Source: JAOUEA01 sp035249905
GTDB taxonomy: Bacteria; Actinomycetota; UBA4738; HRBIN12
DNA: 64,000 nt
Direction: 5' to 3'
Assembly: GCA_035249905.1 (NCBI GenBank)
Contig: DATFFT010000006.1
Coordinates: forward strand, 1-64,000
The notes under the pieces are model-generated. The model was not told the origin of the DNA, made no database searches, and worked only from the letters and a program-made list of their open reading frames with translations. Positions 57,795-64,000 of this stretch are shown here, one piece after another. Numbering within the stretch: the first letter of the stretch is position 1; every line of letters starts with the position of its first letter. Both the position numbers and the translations under genes were made by a program.

Positions 57795-58441
57795 GCCACG
57801 CACCCCACGCGGACCGGATACCACCGCTCGATCCCGGAGTGGCACACGTCGATGAGGCTCCAGGGCGCCAACGTGAGATCGTTCGAACGCTCATCGACGT
57901 ATGGGCAGGGATCGTCGATCAGATCGAACGTCAGCTGCCCTTCCCGGCGCGTCCACGAGTAAGTGCCACGGGTGCGGGAGCAGTTGACGTCGTTGAAGAA
58001 CACGATCCGCCGGCCCTGGACCGTGTAGTGGCCCAGCGCGCGGAACTCGTTGATCTGGTGTTCGAGATAGAAACGCCCCTCGTGCAGCAGCAGGGTCTGC
58101 ACCCCGGCATCCACGCTGTAGGGAACGCACCGCAGGCAGTGCGTGGGCACACCCAGATCCCGGCCTCCCATCTCCTCCAACGTGAACACGCGCATGTAGG
58201 AACCGTCGACCGGCGTGGCCTCGCGAGGCGGCGCCGGCCGGTAGTGGTATGGCTCGGCCTCGGGCGGCAGATCGATCGGCCCGGTCGCGACCGGGCTCGG
58301 TGGCGCGCTCGATCGAGAGGCCCCGGCGATACCGGCGGCCGGCGACTCGCCCTCGCCGCCGGCGACGAGGCCACCGGCGAACGCCACGGCGGCCACGGCC
58401 AGTCCCACCGCGACGCGACGAGCTCGGGCAGCGAGCGTCAC
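57791..58441 (-). CDS. Membrane-anchored extracytoplasmic protein of unknown function
   Basis: This 216-residue protein has a basic N-terminus and one TM or signal segment (about 8-28), then a Ser/Pro-rich linker and a C-terminal domain (about 75-216) with five or six cysteines (HCLRC, VNCSRTRG, DPCPYV, VCHSG, GCVA). EGRFYLEHQINEFRALGHYTVQGRRIVFFND suggests a lipocalin-like or DUF-type beta barrel, which is a guess. GTG58441 is preceded at seven bases by TAGGGT, so it seems leaderless. It overlaps the DHA2 gene, hinting at co-expression. Confidence 0.7.
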   Translation of the reverse strand: MTLAARARRVAVGLAVAAVAFAGGLVAGGEGESPAAGIAGASRSSAPPSPVATGPIDLPPEAEPYHYRPAPPREATPVDGSYMRVFTLEEMGGRDLGVPTHCLRCVPYSVDAGVQTLLLHEGRFYLEHQINEFRALGHYTVQGRRIVFFNDVNCSRTRGTYSWTRREGQLTFDLIDDPCPYVDERSNDLTLAPWSLIDVCHSGIERWYPVRVGCVA

Positions 58442-58448
58442 GGTTCGA

Positions 58449-58454
58449 ACCCTA
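58449..58454 (-). promoter_or_regulatory. -10 hexamer TAGGGT, leaderless GTG-initiated transcript
   Basis: TAGGGT on the minus strand seven bases before GTG58441; no ribosome-binding sequence. Confidence 0.4.
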
Positions 58455-58518
58455 CCGGACGCATCGAACCGCACGCGGCAACGCACCTCCCGAGCGGCCG
58501 AGGCGGCCGCGACGGATC

Positions 58519-59727
58519 CTACGGATCCAGCCGGGCGTAGTACGTCTGGGCCACGCCGTGCACCTTCGTGAACTCGCCGCCGATGTGCACGTTTCCGGCA
58601 TCGAGGGCGATCGCCCACACGCCGTTGTACTTGCCGGTCACCGACGGATCCCACGGTCGGAGGGAGCCGTCGAGGGAGTAGGCCGCGAGGCGCTCCCTCG
58701 AGGCGCACTCGTCGTTGGGATCGAGCGTGCCGGGGTTGGACGACTTGAAGCCGCAGCTGTCGCCGGACTGATCGGCGATCTCGAGGAAGTGTCCGCCGAC
58801 GATCAGGTCGTCGCCGCTGACCGCCACGGCCTGCGCCGAGCCGGACGTGTCGCGCTTCCAGGACTGGTTCCCGCTCGGGGCGTACTTCGCGACGAAGTCA
58901 GACCCCCCGGCCCCCAGGTAGAGGTTCGTGCCGTCGGTCGTGACCGAGATGCCGAAGGAGGACACGCCCGCCCCCTGGGGCGTGAACGACTGGTCGTGTG
59001 CGCCCGTCACCGGGTCGAAGCGCACCAACGACTTCGTCTGGCGCGTCGACCCACCTTGGGTCAGCGAGTCGCACTGGCACGCCGAGTAGAGGAAACCATC
59101 GATCAACTGCAGGTCGCGATGCTGGGCAGGCGTGTTGTGCCCACGCAACGAGGGGTCGGTCGCGATCGAGGAGGTCGTGAACCCTCCCAGCTTCGCGCCG
59201 GTCGAGGCGTCGTAGGCGACGAGCTGCTTCCCGCCCGCGTACACCCTGTCCCCTGCGGCCGCGACGGACTGCGACACCTTCACGCTCGTGGGACGGAACC
59301 CGGAGACGAGGGCGCCTGTCGTGCCGTTGAACGCGAGCAGGTTGGTGTAGCTGTTCCCCCCGGCCGAGAGCTTGAACTTGCCCGACGCGTAGACGGTGTT
59401 GCCGACGGCCGCCAGCTTCCAGACCTGGGCGGCGGAGACGCCCGCGAGCGGGAGCGGGTTCACTCCGCCGGGCACCTGCCCGGTCGCGCGGCTGAGCACC
59501 GCGAGGTTCTGGACGCCACCGGCGTTCGAGCCGTTGCCCGTCTGCACCTGCGAGAAGACCCCGCCGATCCAGACGTTGTCGCCGACCACGACGACCGATC
59601 GGACGCGCGGCCCGTTGACCTGATACGTGTCCGCGGGGTTCTCACCCGGGAGTTGCGCATGGGCGGCTGGAGCCAGCATCGCGACGGCGAGCATCGCGAA
59701 GATGAGAACGGAGACACATCGACGCAT
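58519..59727 (-). CDS. Secreted beta-propeller-like protein, paralogue A
   Basis: This 402-residue exported protein has a signal peptide at 1-24 (VAMLAPAAHA). The mature chain repeats units such as NVWIGGVFSQV, NTVYASGKFK, DRVYAGGKQLVAY and DDLIVGGHFLEI, the VxxGGxF pattern of delta-60/DUF5122-type beta-propellers. Conserved cysteines occur in YSACQCDSL and CGFKSSNPG. A close paralogue lies immediately downstream in coordinates (59823-61028, same strand), with the same promoter layout. Probably a surface or secreted binding protein; no ligand known. Confidence 0.82.
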   Translation of the reverse strand: MRRCVSVLIFAMLAVAMLAPAAHAQLPGENPADTYQVNGPRVRSVVVVGDNVWIGGVFSQVQTGNGSNAGGVQNLAVLSRATGQVPGGVNPLPLAGVSAAQVWKLAAVGNTVYASGKFKLSAGGNSYTNLLAFNGTTGALVSGFRPTSVKVSQSVAAAGDRVYAGGKQLVAYDASTGAKLGGFTTSSIATDPSLRGHNTPAQHRDLQLIDGFLYSACQCDSLTQGGSTRQTKSLVRFDPVTGAHDQSFTPQGAGVSSFGISVTTDGTNLYLGAGGSDFVAKYAPSGNQSWKRDTSGSAQAVAVSGDDLIVGGHFLEIADQSGDSCGFKSSNPGTLDPNDECASRERLAAYSLDGSLRPWDPSVTGKYNGVWAIALDAGNVHIGGEFTKVHGVAQTYYARLDP

Positions 59728-59764
59728 CGGACTTCGGCCTCTCGTCTGGGCTCAGGGTTGCGCT

Positions 59765-59794
59765 TTCATACCTCGGGGGAGCGCCCTAGGTCAA
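59765..59794 (-). promoter_or_regulatory. Promoter of propeller paralogue A
   Basis: Minus strand TTGACC (59794-59789), 18 bases, TATGAA (59770-59765), with a leader of about 30 bases. The same boxes and spacing occur before paralogue B. Confidence 0.6.
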
Positions 59795-59822
59795 TAACCG
59801 TCGGCCATTCGCTGACAGAAGT

Positions 59823-61028
59823 CTAGTCCAAACGACCGTAGTTATTCTGCGGCACGCCGTGCACCCTCCTGAACTCGCCGCCGATGTGGACGCTCCCGGC
59901 GTCGAGCGCGATCGCCCACACGCCGTTGTACTTGCCGGTCACCGACGGGTTCCACGATCGGAGGGAGCCGCCGAGCGAGTACGCCGCGAGACGCTGCCTC
60001 GTGGCGCACTCGTCGTCGGGATCGAGGGTGCCGGGGTTGGACGACTTGAACCCGCACCGGTCGCCGCCCTGGTCACCGATCTCGAGGAAGTGCCCGCCGA
60101 CGATCAGGTCGCCGCCGCTGACCGCCACGGCCTGCGCCGAGCCGGACGTGTCGCGCTTCCAGATCTGGTTGCCGCTCGGTGCGTATCTCGCCACGAAGTC
60201 CGAGCCGCCGGCTCCGAGGTAGATGTCGCTGCCGTCGGTCGTCACGGCGATGCCGAAGGAGGACTTGCCCGCGCCTTGGGGCGTGAACGACTGGTCGTGC
60301 GCGCCGCTCGTGGGGTTGAAACGCACGAGCGACTTCGTCTGGCGCTTCGAACCACCCTGGGTGAGCGAGTCGCATTGGCACGCGGAATAGAGGAAGCCAT
60401 CGATCAGCCGCAGGTCTCGGTGCCTCGCCGCCGTGTTGTGCCCTCGCAACGACGGGTCGATCGAGACCGAGGAGGTCGAGAACCCACCCAGCTTCGCACC
60501 GGTCGAGCCGGCGTAGGCGACGAGCCGTCTCCCAGCCGCGTACACCCTGCCCCCTCCGGCAGCGACGGCCGTGGCGACCTCCACTCGGGTGGGACGGAAT
60601 CCCTTGATGAGCTTGCCCGTCTTGCCGTTGAACGCGAGCAGGTTTGAGTAGGTCTTCCCGCCGGCCTTCCGCTTGAACTTGCCTGCGGCGTAGACGGTGT
60701 CGCCGACGGCCGTGAGCTTCCAGACCTGGGCGCCGGAGACGCCTCCGAGCTTGATCGGAGACACGTCTGCGGGGATCTGCCCGGTCGTCCGGTCGAGCAC
60801 GGCGAGATTCTCCACGCCGGCGGCGACGGCGCCGTTGCCCGTGATGACCTGCGAGAAGATCCCGGCGATCCAGACGTTGTTCCCGACGACCACCACGGAA
60901 CGGACACGTTTGCCGTCGATCTCGAAGGTGTTCGCCGGCGCCTGGCCGGGGAGCTTGGCATGGGCGGCCGAGGTCATCGTCGCCACGATCGCCGGTACGA
61001 GCGCGAACAGGATGAGGGAACGACGCAT
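59823..61028 (-). CDS. Secreted beta-propeller-like protein, paralogue B
   Basis: This 401-residue protein has a signal peptide at 1-24 and the same VxxGGxF repeat array and cysteine positions as its neighbour; by eye roughly three quarters of residues match over the whole mature chain (an estimate, not a computed value). Paralogue B is more basic, with Lys replacing neutral residues (FKRKAGGKTYS against FKLSAGGNSYT). The two arose by tandem duplication. Each has its own promoter, so they can be expressed separately. Function unknown. Confidence 0.82.
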   Translation of the reverse strand: MRRSLILFALVPAIVATMTSAAHAKLPGQAPANTFEIDGKRVRSVVVVGNNVWIAGIFSQVITGNGAVAAGVENLAVLDRTTGQIPADVSPIKLGGVSGAQVWKLTAVGDTVYAAGKFKRKAGGKTYSNLLAFNGKTGKLIKGFRPTRVEVATAVAAGGGRVYAAGRRLVAYAGSTGAKLGGFSTSSVSIDPSLRGHNTAARHRDLRLIDGFLYSACQCDSLTQGGSKRQTKSLVRFNPTSGAHDQSFTPQGAGKSSFGIAVTTDGSDIYLGAGGSDFVARYAPSGNQIWKRDTSGSAQAVAVSGGDLIVGGHFLEIGDQGGDRCGFKSSNPGTLDPDDECATRQRLAAYSLGGSLRSWNPSVTGKYNGVWAIALDAGSVHIGGEFRRVHGVPQNNYGRLD

Positions 61029-61069
61029 GGGAGCAGATCCTTCGCATCGGGCTGTCGGGGGTCCACCCA

Positions 61070-61099
61070 TTCCTACTCCAGGGTCCGGGAGTCGGTCAA
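61070..61099 (-). promoter_or_regulatory. Promoter of propeller paralogue B
   Basis: Minus strand TTGACC (61099-61094), 18 bases, TAGGAA (61075-61070), leaving a leader of about 40 bases before ATG61028. Near-identical to the promoter of paralogue A. Confidence 0.6.
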
Positions 61100-61386
61100 A
61101 CCGAGCGGCCGAACGATGGCCGATCGAGACGGCGAGGGCCGTGCTCGAGGAGGCCGACGGCAAACACGCCGAGGCCGCCGATCGGTTCACCTCGCTCGCC
61201 GACGACTGGCGAGCCTACGGGTTCGTGCTCGAGGAGGCGCTCACCCGGCTCGGCGCGGCGCGATGTGGAGCGGCCCTCGGCGAGACGGTGCGGGCGGCCG
61301 GCGACGCACGGGCGGCCAGGCAGCTGTTCCTGCAACTCGATGTCACGTCGTCGGCCGACGAGGCGGCGGCGATCGCGCGCGCCTGA
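61100..61386 (+). pseudogene. Remnant of a TPR regulator C-terminus
   Basis: About 90 codons (AEAADRFTSLADDWRAYGF, EEALTRLGAARCG, AARQLFLQL) resemble the last TPR units of LuxR- or cyclase-type STAND regulators like that at 40809, which often end in this way. No ATG with a ribosome site and no upstream domains are present; the frame is cut off by the promoter region of propeller B. It is best read as a decayed 3' fragment, although a small protein from GTG61141 cannot be excluded. Confidence 0.4.
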
Positions 61387-61441
61387 CCCGACCTCGTTCG
61401 GCGTGCGATGCTCCCGAACGTCCCGACCCCGAGGAGGCTTC

Positions 61442-62470
61442 GTGGAGCCATGGTCGATCGAGCCGCGCGGACGGTTCGAGGAGCACACGTTCGAGAGCGA
61501 GACCCTCAAGCAGAACCCGCTCGGCGATCCGCACCTGCGGCCGCTCTGGGTCTACCTGCCCCCCGGCTACGACGAGACGCCCGAGGAGCGCCTCCCCTCG
61601 GTGTACCTGATCCAGGGTCTGACCGGGCAGCTCGACATGTGGCGCAACCGCACGCCCTTCCGCAGGAACATGCCGGAGCTCGTCGACGCTCTCTTCGCCG
61701 ACCCCACGACGCCCCGGGCGATCGTGGTCTGGGTCGACTGCTGGACATCGATCGGAGGGAGCCAGTTCCTGGACTCCCCGGGCACCGGCAACTACCTGAC
61801 CTACCTCTGCGACGAGGTCGTGCCGTGGGTCGACGCGAGCTACCGGACCCTGGCCGACCGTGATCACCGCGGCATCCAGGGGAAGTCGAGCGGCGGCTAC
61901 GGGGCGATGGTCGTGCCGATGCTACGCCCCGACGTCTGGGGCGGGCTCGCCACGCACGCCGGCGATGCCCTGTTCGAGGCGTGTTACCTGCCCGACTTCC
62001 GTGATGCGGCGCGCACGCTGCGCAACCGGTACGGCGGATCGTTCGACGCGTTCTGGGACGACTTCCGTAGCCGCCCCGCCGGATCGAAGGACGGCGACGA
62101 CGAGCTGTTGAACGCCTGGTGCATGGCGGCCTGCTACTCGGCCGACCCCGACGGCACGGTGCACCTGCCGTTCGACCCGGCCACGGGGGAGATGCGCGAG
62201 GAGATCTGGGCGCGCTGGCTCGAGCGCGATCCCGTGCGCATGGTCGCGAACCATGCCGACGCGCTGCGATCGATGCGGGCGATCTACATCGACGCCGGCG
62301 ACAAGGACCAGTTCTTCCTCGACCTCGGCGCCGAGGCCTTCCGGCGCGAGCTCGAGGCGATCGGCGTCACCGACGTGTTCTTCGAGCTGTTCGACGGCAC
62401 CCACTCGGGCATCGAGTACCGGTACCCGATGAGCATGCGATACCTGACGGAACGGCTCTCGGCGACGTAG
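61442..62470 (+). CDS. Esterase (esterase D/antigen 85-like alpha/beta hydrolase)
   Basis: This 342-residue PF00756-type serine hydrolase has the nucleophile Ser149 in GKSSGGYGA, and the acid and His in the C-terminal part (AIYIDAGDKDQF, DGTHSGIEYRY). The N-terminal strand PLWVYLPPGYDE is typical of esterase D and enterochelin esterases. No signal peptide, so probably cytoplasmic. It starts at GTG61442 with GAGGAGG four bases upstream; the ORF extending further left is not conserved-looking. Substrate unknown. Confidence 0.88.
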   Translation: MEPWSIEPRGRFEEHTFESETLKQNPLGDPHLRPLWVYLPPGYDETPEERLPSVYLIQGLTGQLDMWRNRTPFRRNMPELVDALFADPTTPRAIVVWVDCWTSIGGSQFLDSPGTGNYLTYLCDEVVPWVDASYRTLADRDHRGIQGKSSGGYGAMVVPMLRPDVWGGLATHAGDALFEACYLPDFRDAARTLRNRYGGSFDAFWDDFRSRPAGSKDGDDELLNAWCMAACYSADPDGTVHLPFDPATGEMREEIWARWLERDPVRMVANHADALRSMRAIYIDAGDKDQFFLDLGAEAFRRELEAIGVTDVFFELFDGTHSGIEYRYPMSMRYLTERLSAT

Positions 62471-62558
62471 CGGTGTCGGGTTCCCGACGTTGCCTCCCGG
62501 GCCCCGATGGGTCCATCCTCGGGGCGATCACGATGGCGACGAACGATGGAGGGGACAC

Positions 62559-64000
62559 ATGTCGATCGGCGTGACGGAAGAAGCACACTCGAGGACACAC
62601 GACGACACCGTTCCGCTGCCGTTCCTGCGACCGCTCGTGGACTGGGTCGCCGGCATCAGGGCGACGGTGCACTCGAAGCTGCTGGCCGGATTCCTGCTGA
62701 TCGCGCTCCTGCTGTTGTCGATGGGGGTGCTCAGCATCTTCGTGCTCAACCGTCTCAACGATCAGGTGGACACGCTCAACGCGCTCAACCGGCAGGCGAC
62801 CCAGGCCCGCGAGATGATCCACCAGGTGACGCTGCAGAGCCACTATCGGGCGATGGCACTGCTCACGCTCGACGAGGTCGAGGAGCCCTACACGCCGAGG
62901 ATCGCCGACACGAGGCAGGACTTCGAGCACAACCTCGCCCAGATGCGGACCTACGGTGCGCAGAGCCAGATGTCGCTCCTCGATGAGGTGGACGAGGTCA
63001 ACTCGACGACCTATGAGGCGCTGAGCCGGCAGGTAACCGATCTCTTCCTCGCCGGTGACGTCGATCAGGCCCTGAAGCTCCACATCGCGCAGGAACACAC
63101 CACCTCACACGTGCTGGAGGACGACCTCAACAGGCTGATCGCCGACTCGCAGCAGCTCGTGGCCGAAGAGACCGCCTCGTTCGGATCGAATCGTCGCTTC
63201 CTCACGATCGCGGTGGCGAGTTTCGCCGGGGTGAGCCTGCTGACCGCCTTGGGGCTCGGGGCCATCCTGTCGTGGTCGCTGATCCGCCCGGTGCGCAGGG
63301 TCGACGACGCGCTCGAGCAGATCGCCGACGGCGAGTTCGACACCCGCGTGGAGGTGCCCAATCGCGACGAATTCGGCAACCTCACGATGAACCTCAACCG
63401 GACGACCGGCCAGCTCTCCACCCTGTACAACGACCTCAACACGCTCAACGCCAACCTGCAGGAGACCGTGGACGCGAAGGTCGCCGAGCTCGAACGCGCC
63501 TCGCGCCTGAAGCGATACCTGTCCCCCGTGGTGGCGGAGTCGATCGTGTCGGGCACCCAGGACGTCTCACTGGGATCGAGCCGCAAGCTCCTGACGACGT
63601 TCTTCTCCGACATCCGGGGGTTCACGTCGTCGGCCGAGCACATGGAGCCCGAGGAGCTGGTGACCGGACTGAACGAGTACTTCTCGGAGATGACCGACAT
63701 CGTGTTCAAGCACGGCGGCACCCTCGACAAGTACGTCGGCGACGCGATCATGGTCTTCTTCGGCGACCCGATCCCGCAGGAAGATCACGCCGAGCGCGCG
63801 GTGCGCATGGGACTCGAGATGCTCGACCGACTGCGCTCGCTCGAGGAGCACTGGCTCCGGCGATACGCCGAGGTCTTCGAGATCGGCATCGGCATCACGA
63901 CCGGATGGGTGACGGTCGGCGACATCGGCTCGCCCACGCGCACCGACTACACCGTGCTCGGCAACCAGGTGAACCTGGCGTCGCGGCTCGCCGACAAGGC
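62559..64000 (+). CDS. Membrane-bound class III adenylate cyclase with four-helix sensor and HAMP (partial)
   Basis: The gene runs off the window; about 480 residues are visible. TM1 is at about 41-63, an extracytoplasmic four-helix-bundle sensor (4HB_MCP type) at 64-212, TM2 at about 213-238, HAMP at 239-291, a coiled-coil linker with LKRYLSPVVAESI, then the class III cyclase domain from 340. Metal Asp351 (FFSDIRGFT) and Asp395 (GDAIMVFFG), adenine-selecting Lys391 and Asp463 (TRTDYTVLG) and transition-state Asn472 and Arg476 (VNLASR) are all present, so it should make cAMP from ATP in response to an external signal. GGAGGGG precedes the ATG. Confidence 0.92.
   Translation, partial: MSIGVTEEAHSRTHDDTVPLPFLRPLVDWVAGIRATVHSKLLAGFLLIALLLLSMGVLSIFVLNRLNDQVDTLNALNRQATQAREMIHQVTLQSHYRAMALLTLDEVEEPYTPRIADTRQDFEHNLAQMRTYGAQSQMSLLDEVDEVNSTTYEALSRQVTDLFLAGDVDQALKLHIAQEHTTSHVLEDDLNRLIADSQQLVAEETASFGSNRRFLTIAVASFAGVSLLTALGLGAILSWSLIRPVRRVDDALEQIADGEFDTRVEVPNRDEFGNLTMNLNRTTGQLSTLYNDLNTLNANLQETVDAKVAELERASRLKRYLSPVVAESIVSGTQDVSLGSSRKLLTTFFSDIRGFTSSAEHMEPEELVTGLNEYFSEMTDIVFKHGGTLDKYVGDAIMVFFGDPIPQEDHAERAVRMGLEMLDRLRSLEEHWLRRYAEVFEIGIGITTGWVTVGDIGSPTRTDYTVLGNQVNLASRLADK

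Noticed and set aside
58435..58460. GGTTCGAACC sequence resembling a tRNA T-arm
   Set aside because: Flanking bases do not form the five-pair T stem and no acceptor or anticodon arm is present; it overlaps a GTG start and promoter.
1..64000. CRISPR arrays, insertion sequences, integrases or phage genes
   Set aside because: Looked for regular direct repeats, transposase motifs and terminal inverted repeats; none seen.

Overview
The window is high-GC, densely coded DNA with ATGA/GTGA overlaps between genes, many GTG starts and -10 hexamers of the TANNNT type. Together with its families (peptide ABC importer, many acyl-CoA enzymes, zinc anti-sigma factor, SpoIID-like lipoprotein, class III cyclases) this points to an actinobacterium, probably from a poorly sampled lineage; I cannot name it. 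No rRNA, tRNA, CRISPR, insertion sequence or integrase was seen. No gene-free stretch exceeds 300 bases; the longest is about 210 bases at 15163-15372 and carries a promoter.

Layout. 0-6.8 kb (+): the end of a CocE/NonD hydrolase, then a five-gene oligopeptide-type ABC importer. 6.8-15.2 kb (-): an operon read leftwards with HMGL-like lyase, SDR, enoyl-CoA hydratase, ACMSD-like amidohydrolase, MFS carrier, fumarylacetoacetase-fold hydrolase and acetoacetyl-CoA synthetase. 15.3-22.7 kb (+): CaiB-type CoA-transferase, nitrilase-fold protein, two MaoC-type proteins, a MarR regulator fused to a degenerate endonuclease V fold, 3-hydroxyacyl-CoA dehydrogenase, crotonase and aldo/keto reductase. 22.6-25.2 kb (-): MFS exporter, a peroxiredoxin with an in-frame UGA at the peroxidatic cysteine, and a cyclase-family hydrolase. 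25.3-28.9 kb (+): two zinc alcohol dehydrogenases, a GntR/FCD regulator and an ABC ATPase. 28.9-35.2 kb (-): a 2-hydroxyacid dehydrogenase, a second amidohydrolase, a PEP-synthase-like protein, an M24 protein and a second HMGL-like lyase. 35-64 kb is mixed: lysozyme, GNAT, methyltransferases, cyclase/ATPase regulator, OsmC, ArfB, an ECF sigma/anti-sigma pair with nearby likely targets, short pyruvate-kinase-like protein, M15 peptidase, DHA2 exporters, SpoIID lipoprotein, tandem beta-propeller paralogues, esterase, and a HAMP adenylate cyclase running off the end.

How it works together (inference). The 0-35 kb block looks like a catabolic island. Peptide- or amide-like compounds are imported, hydrolysed (amidohydrolases, cyclase, nitrilase fold, M24 protein), activated as CoA esters (CoA-transferase, AacS), taken through beta-oxidation-type steps (MaoC, crotonase, dehydrogenase, SDR) and cleaved by HMGL lyases. 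Control would come from the MarR fusion and the GntR repressor; a shared ATTATGTAC motif sits upstream of two of the transcription units.

The two strongest novel signals are the probable selenocysteine peroxiredoxin (in-frame UGA followed at 16 nt by a perfect 7-bp hairpin) and the MarR-endonuclease V fusion that has lost every catalytic residue I can align.
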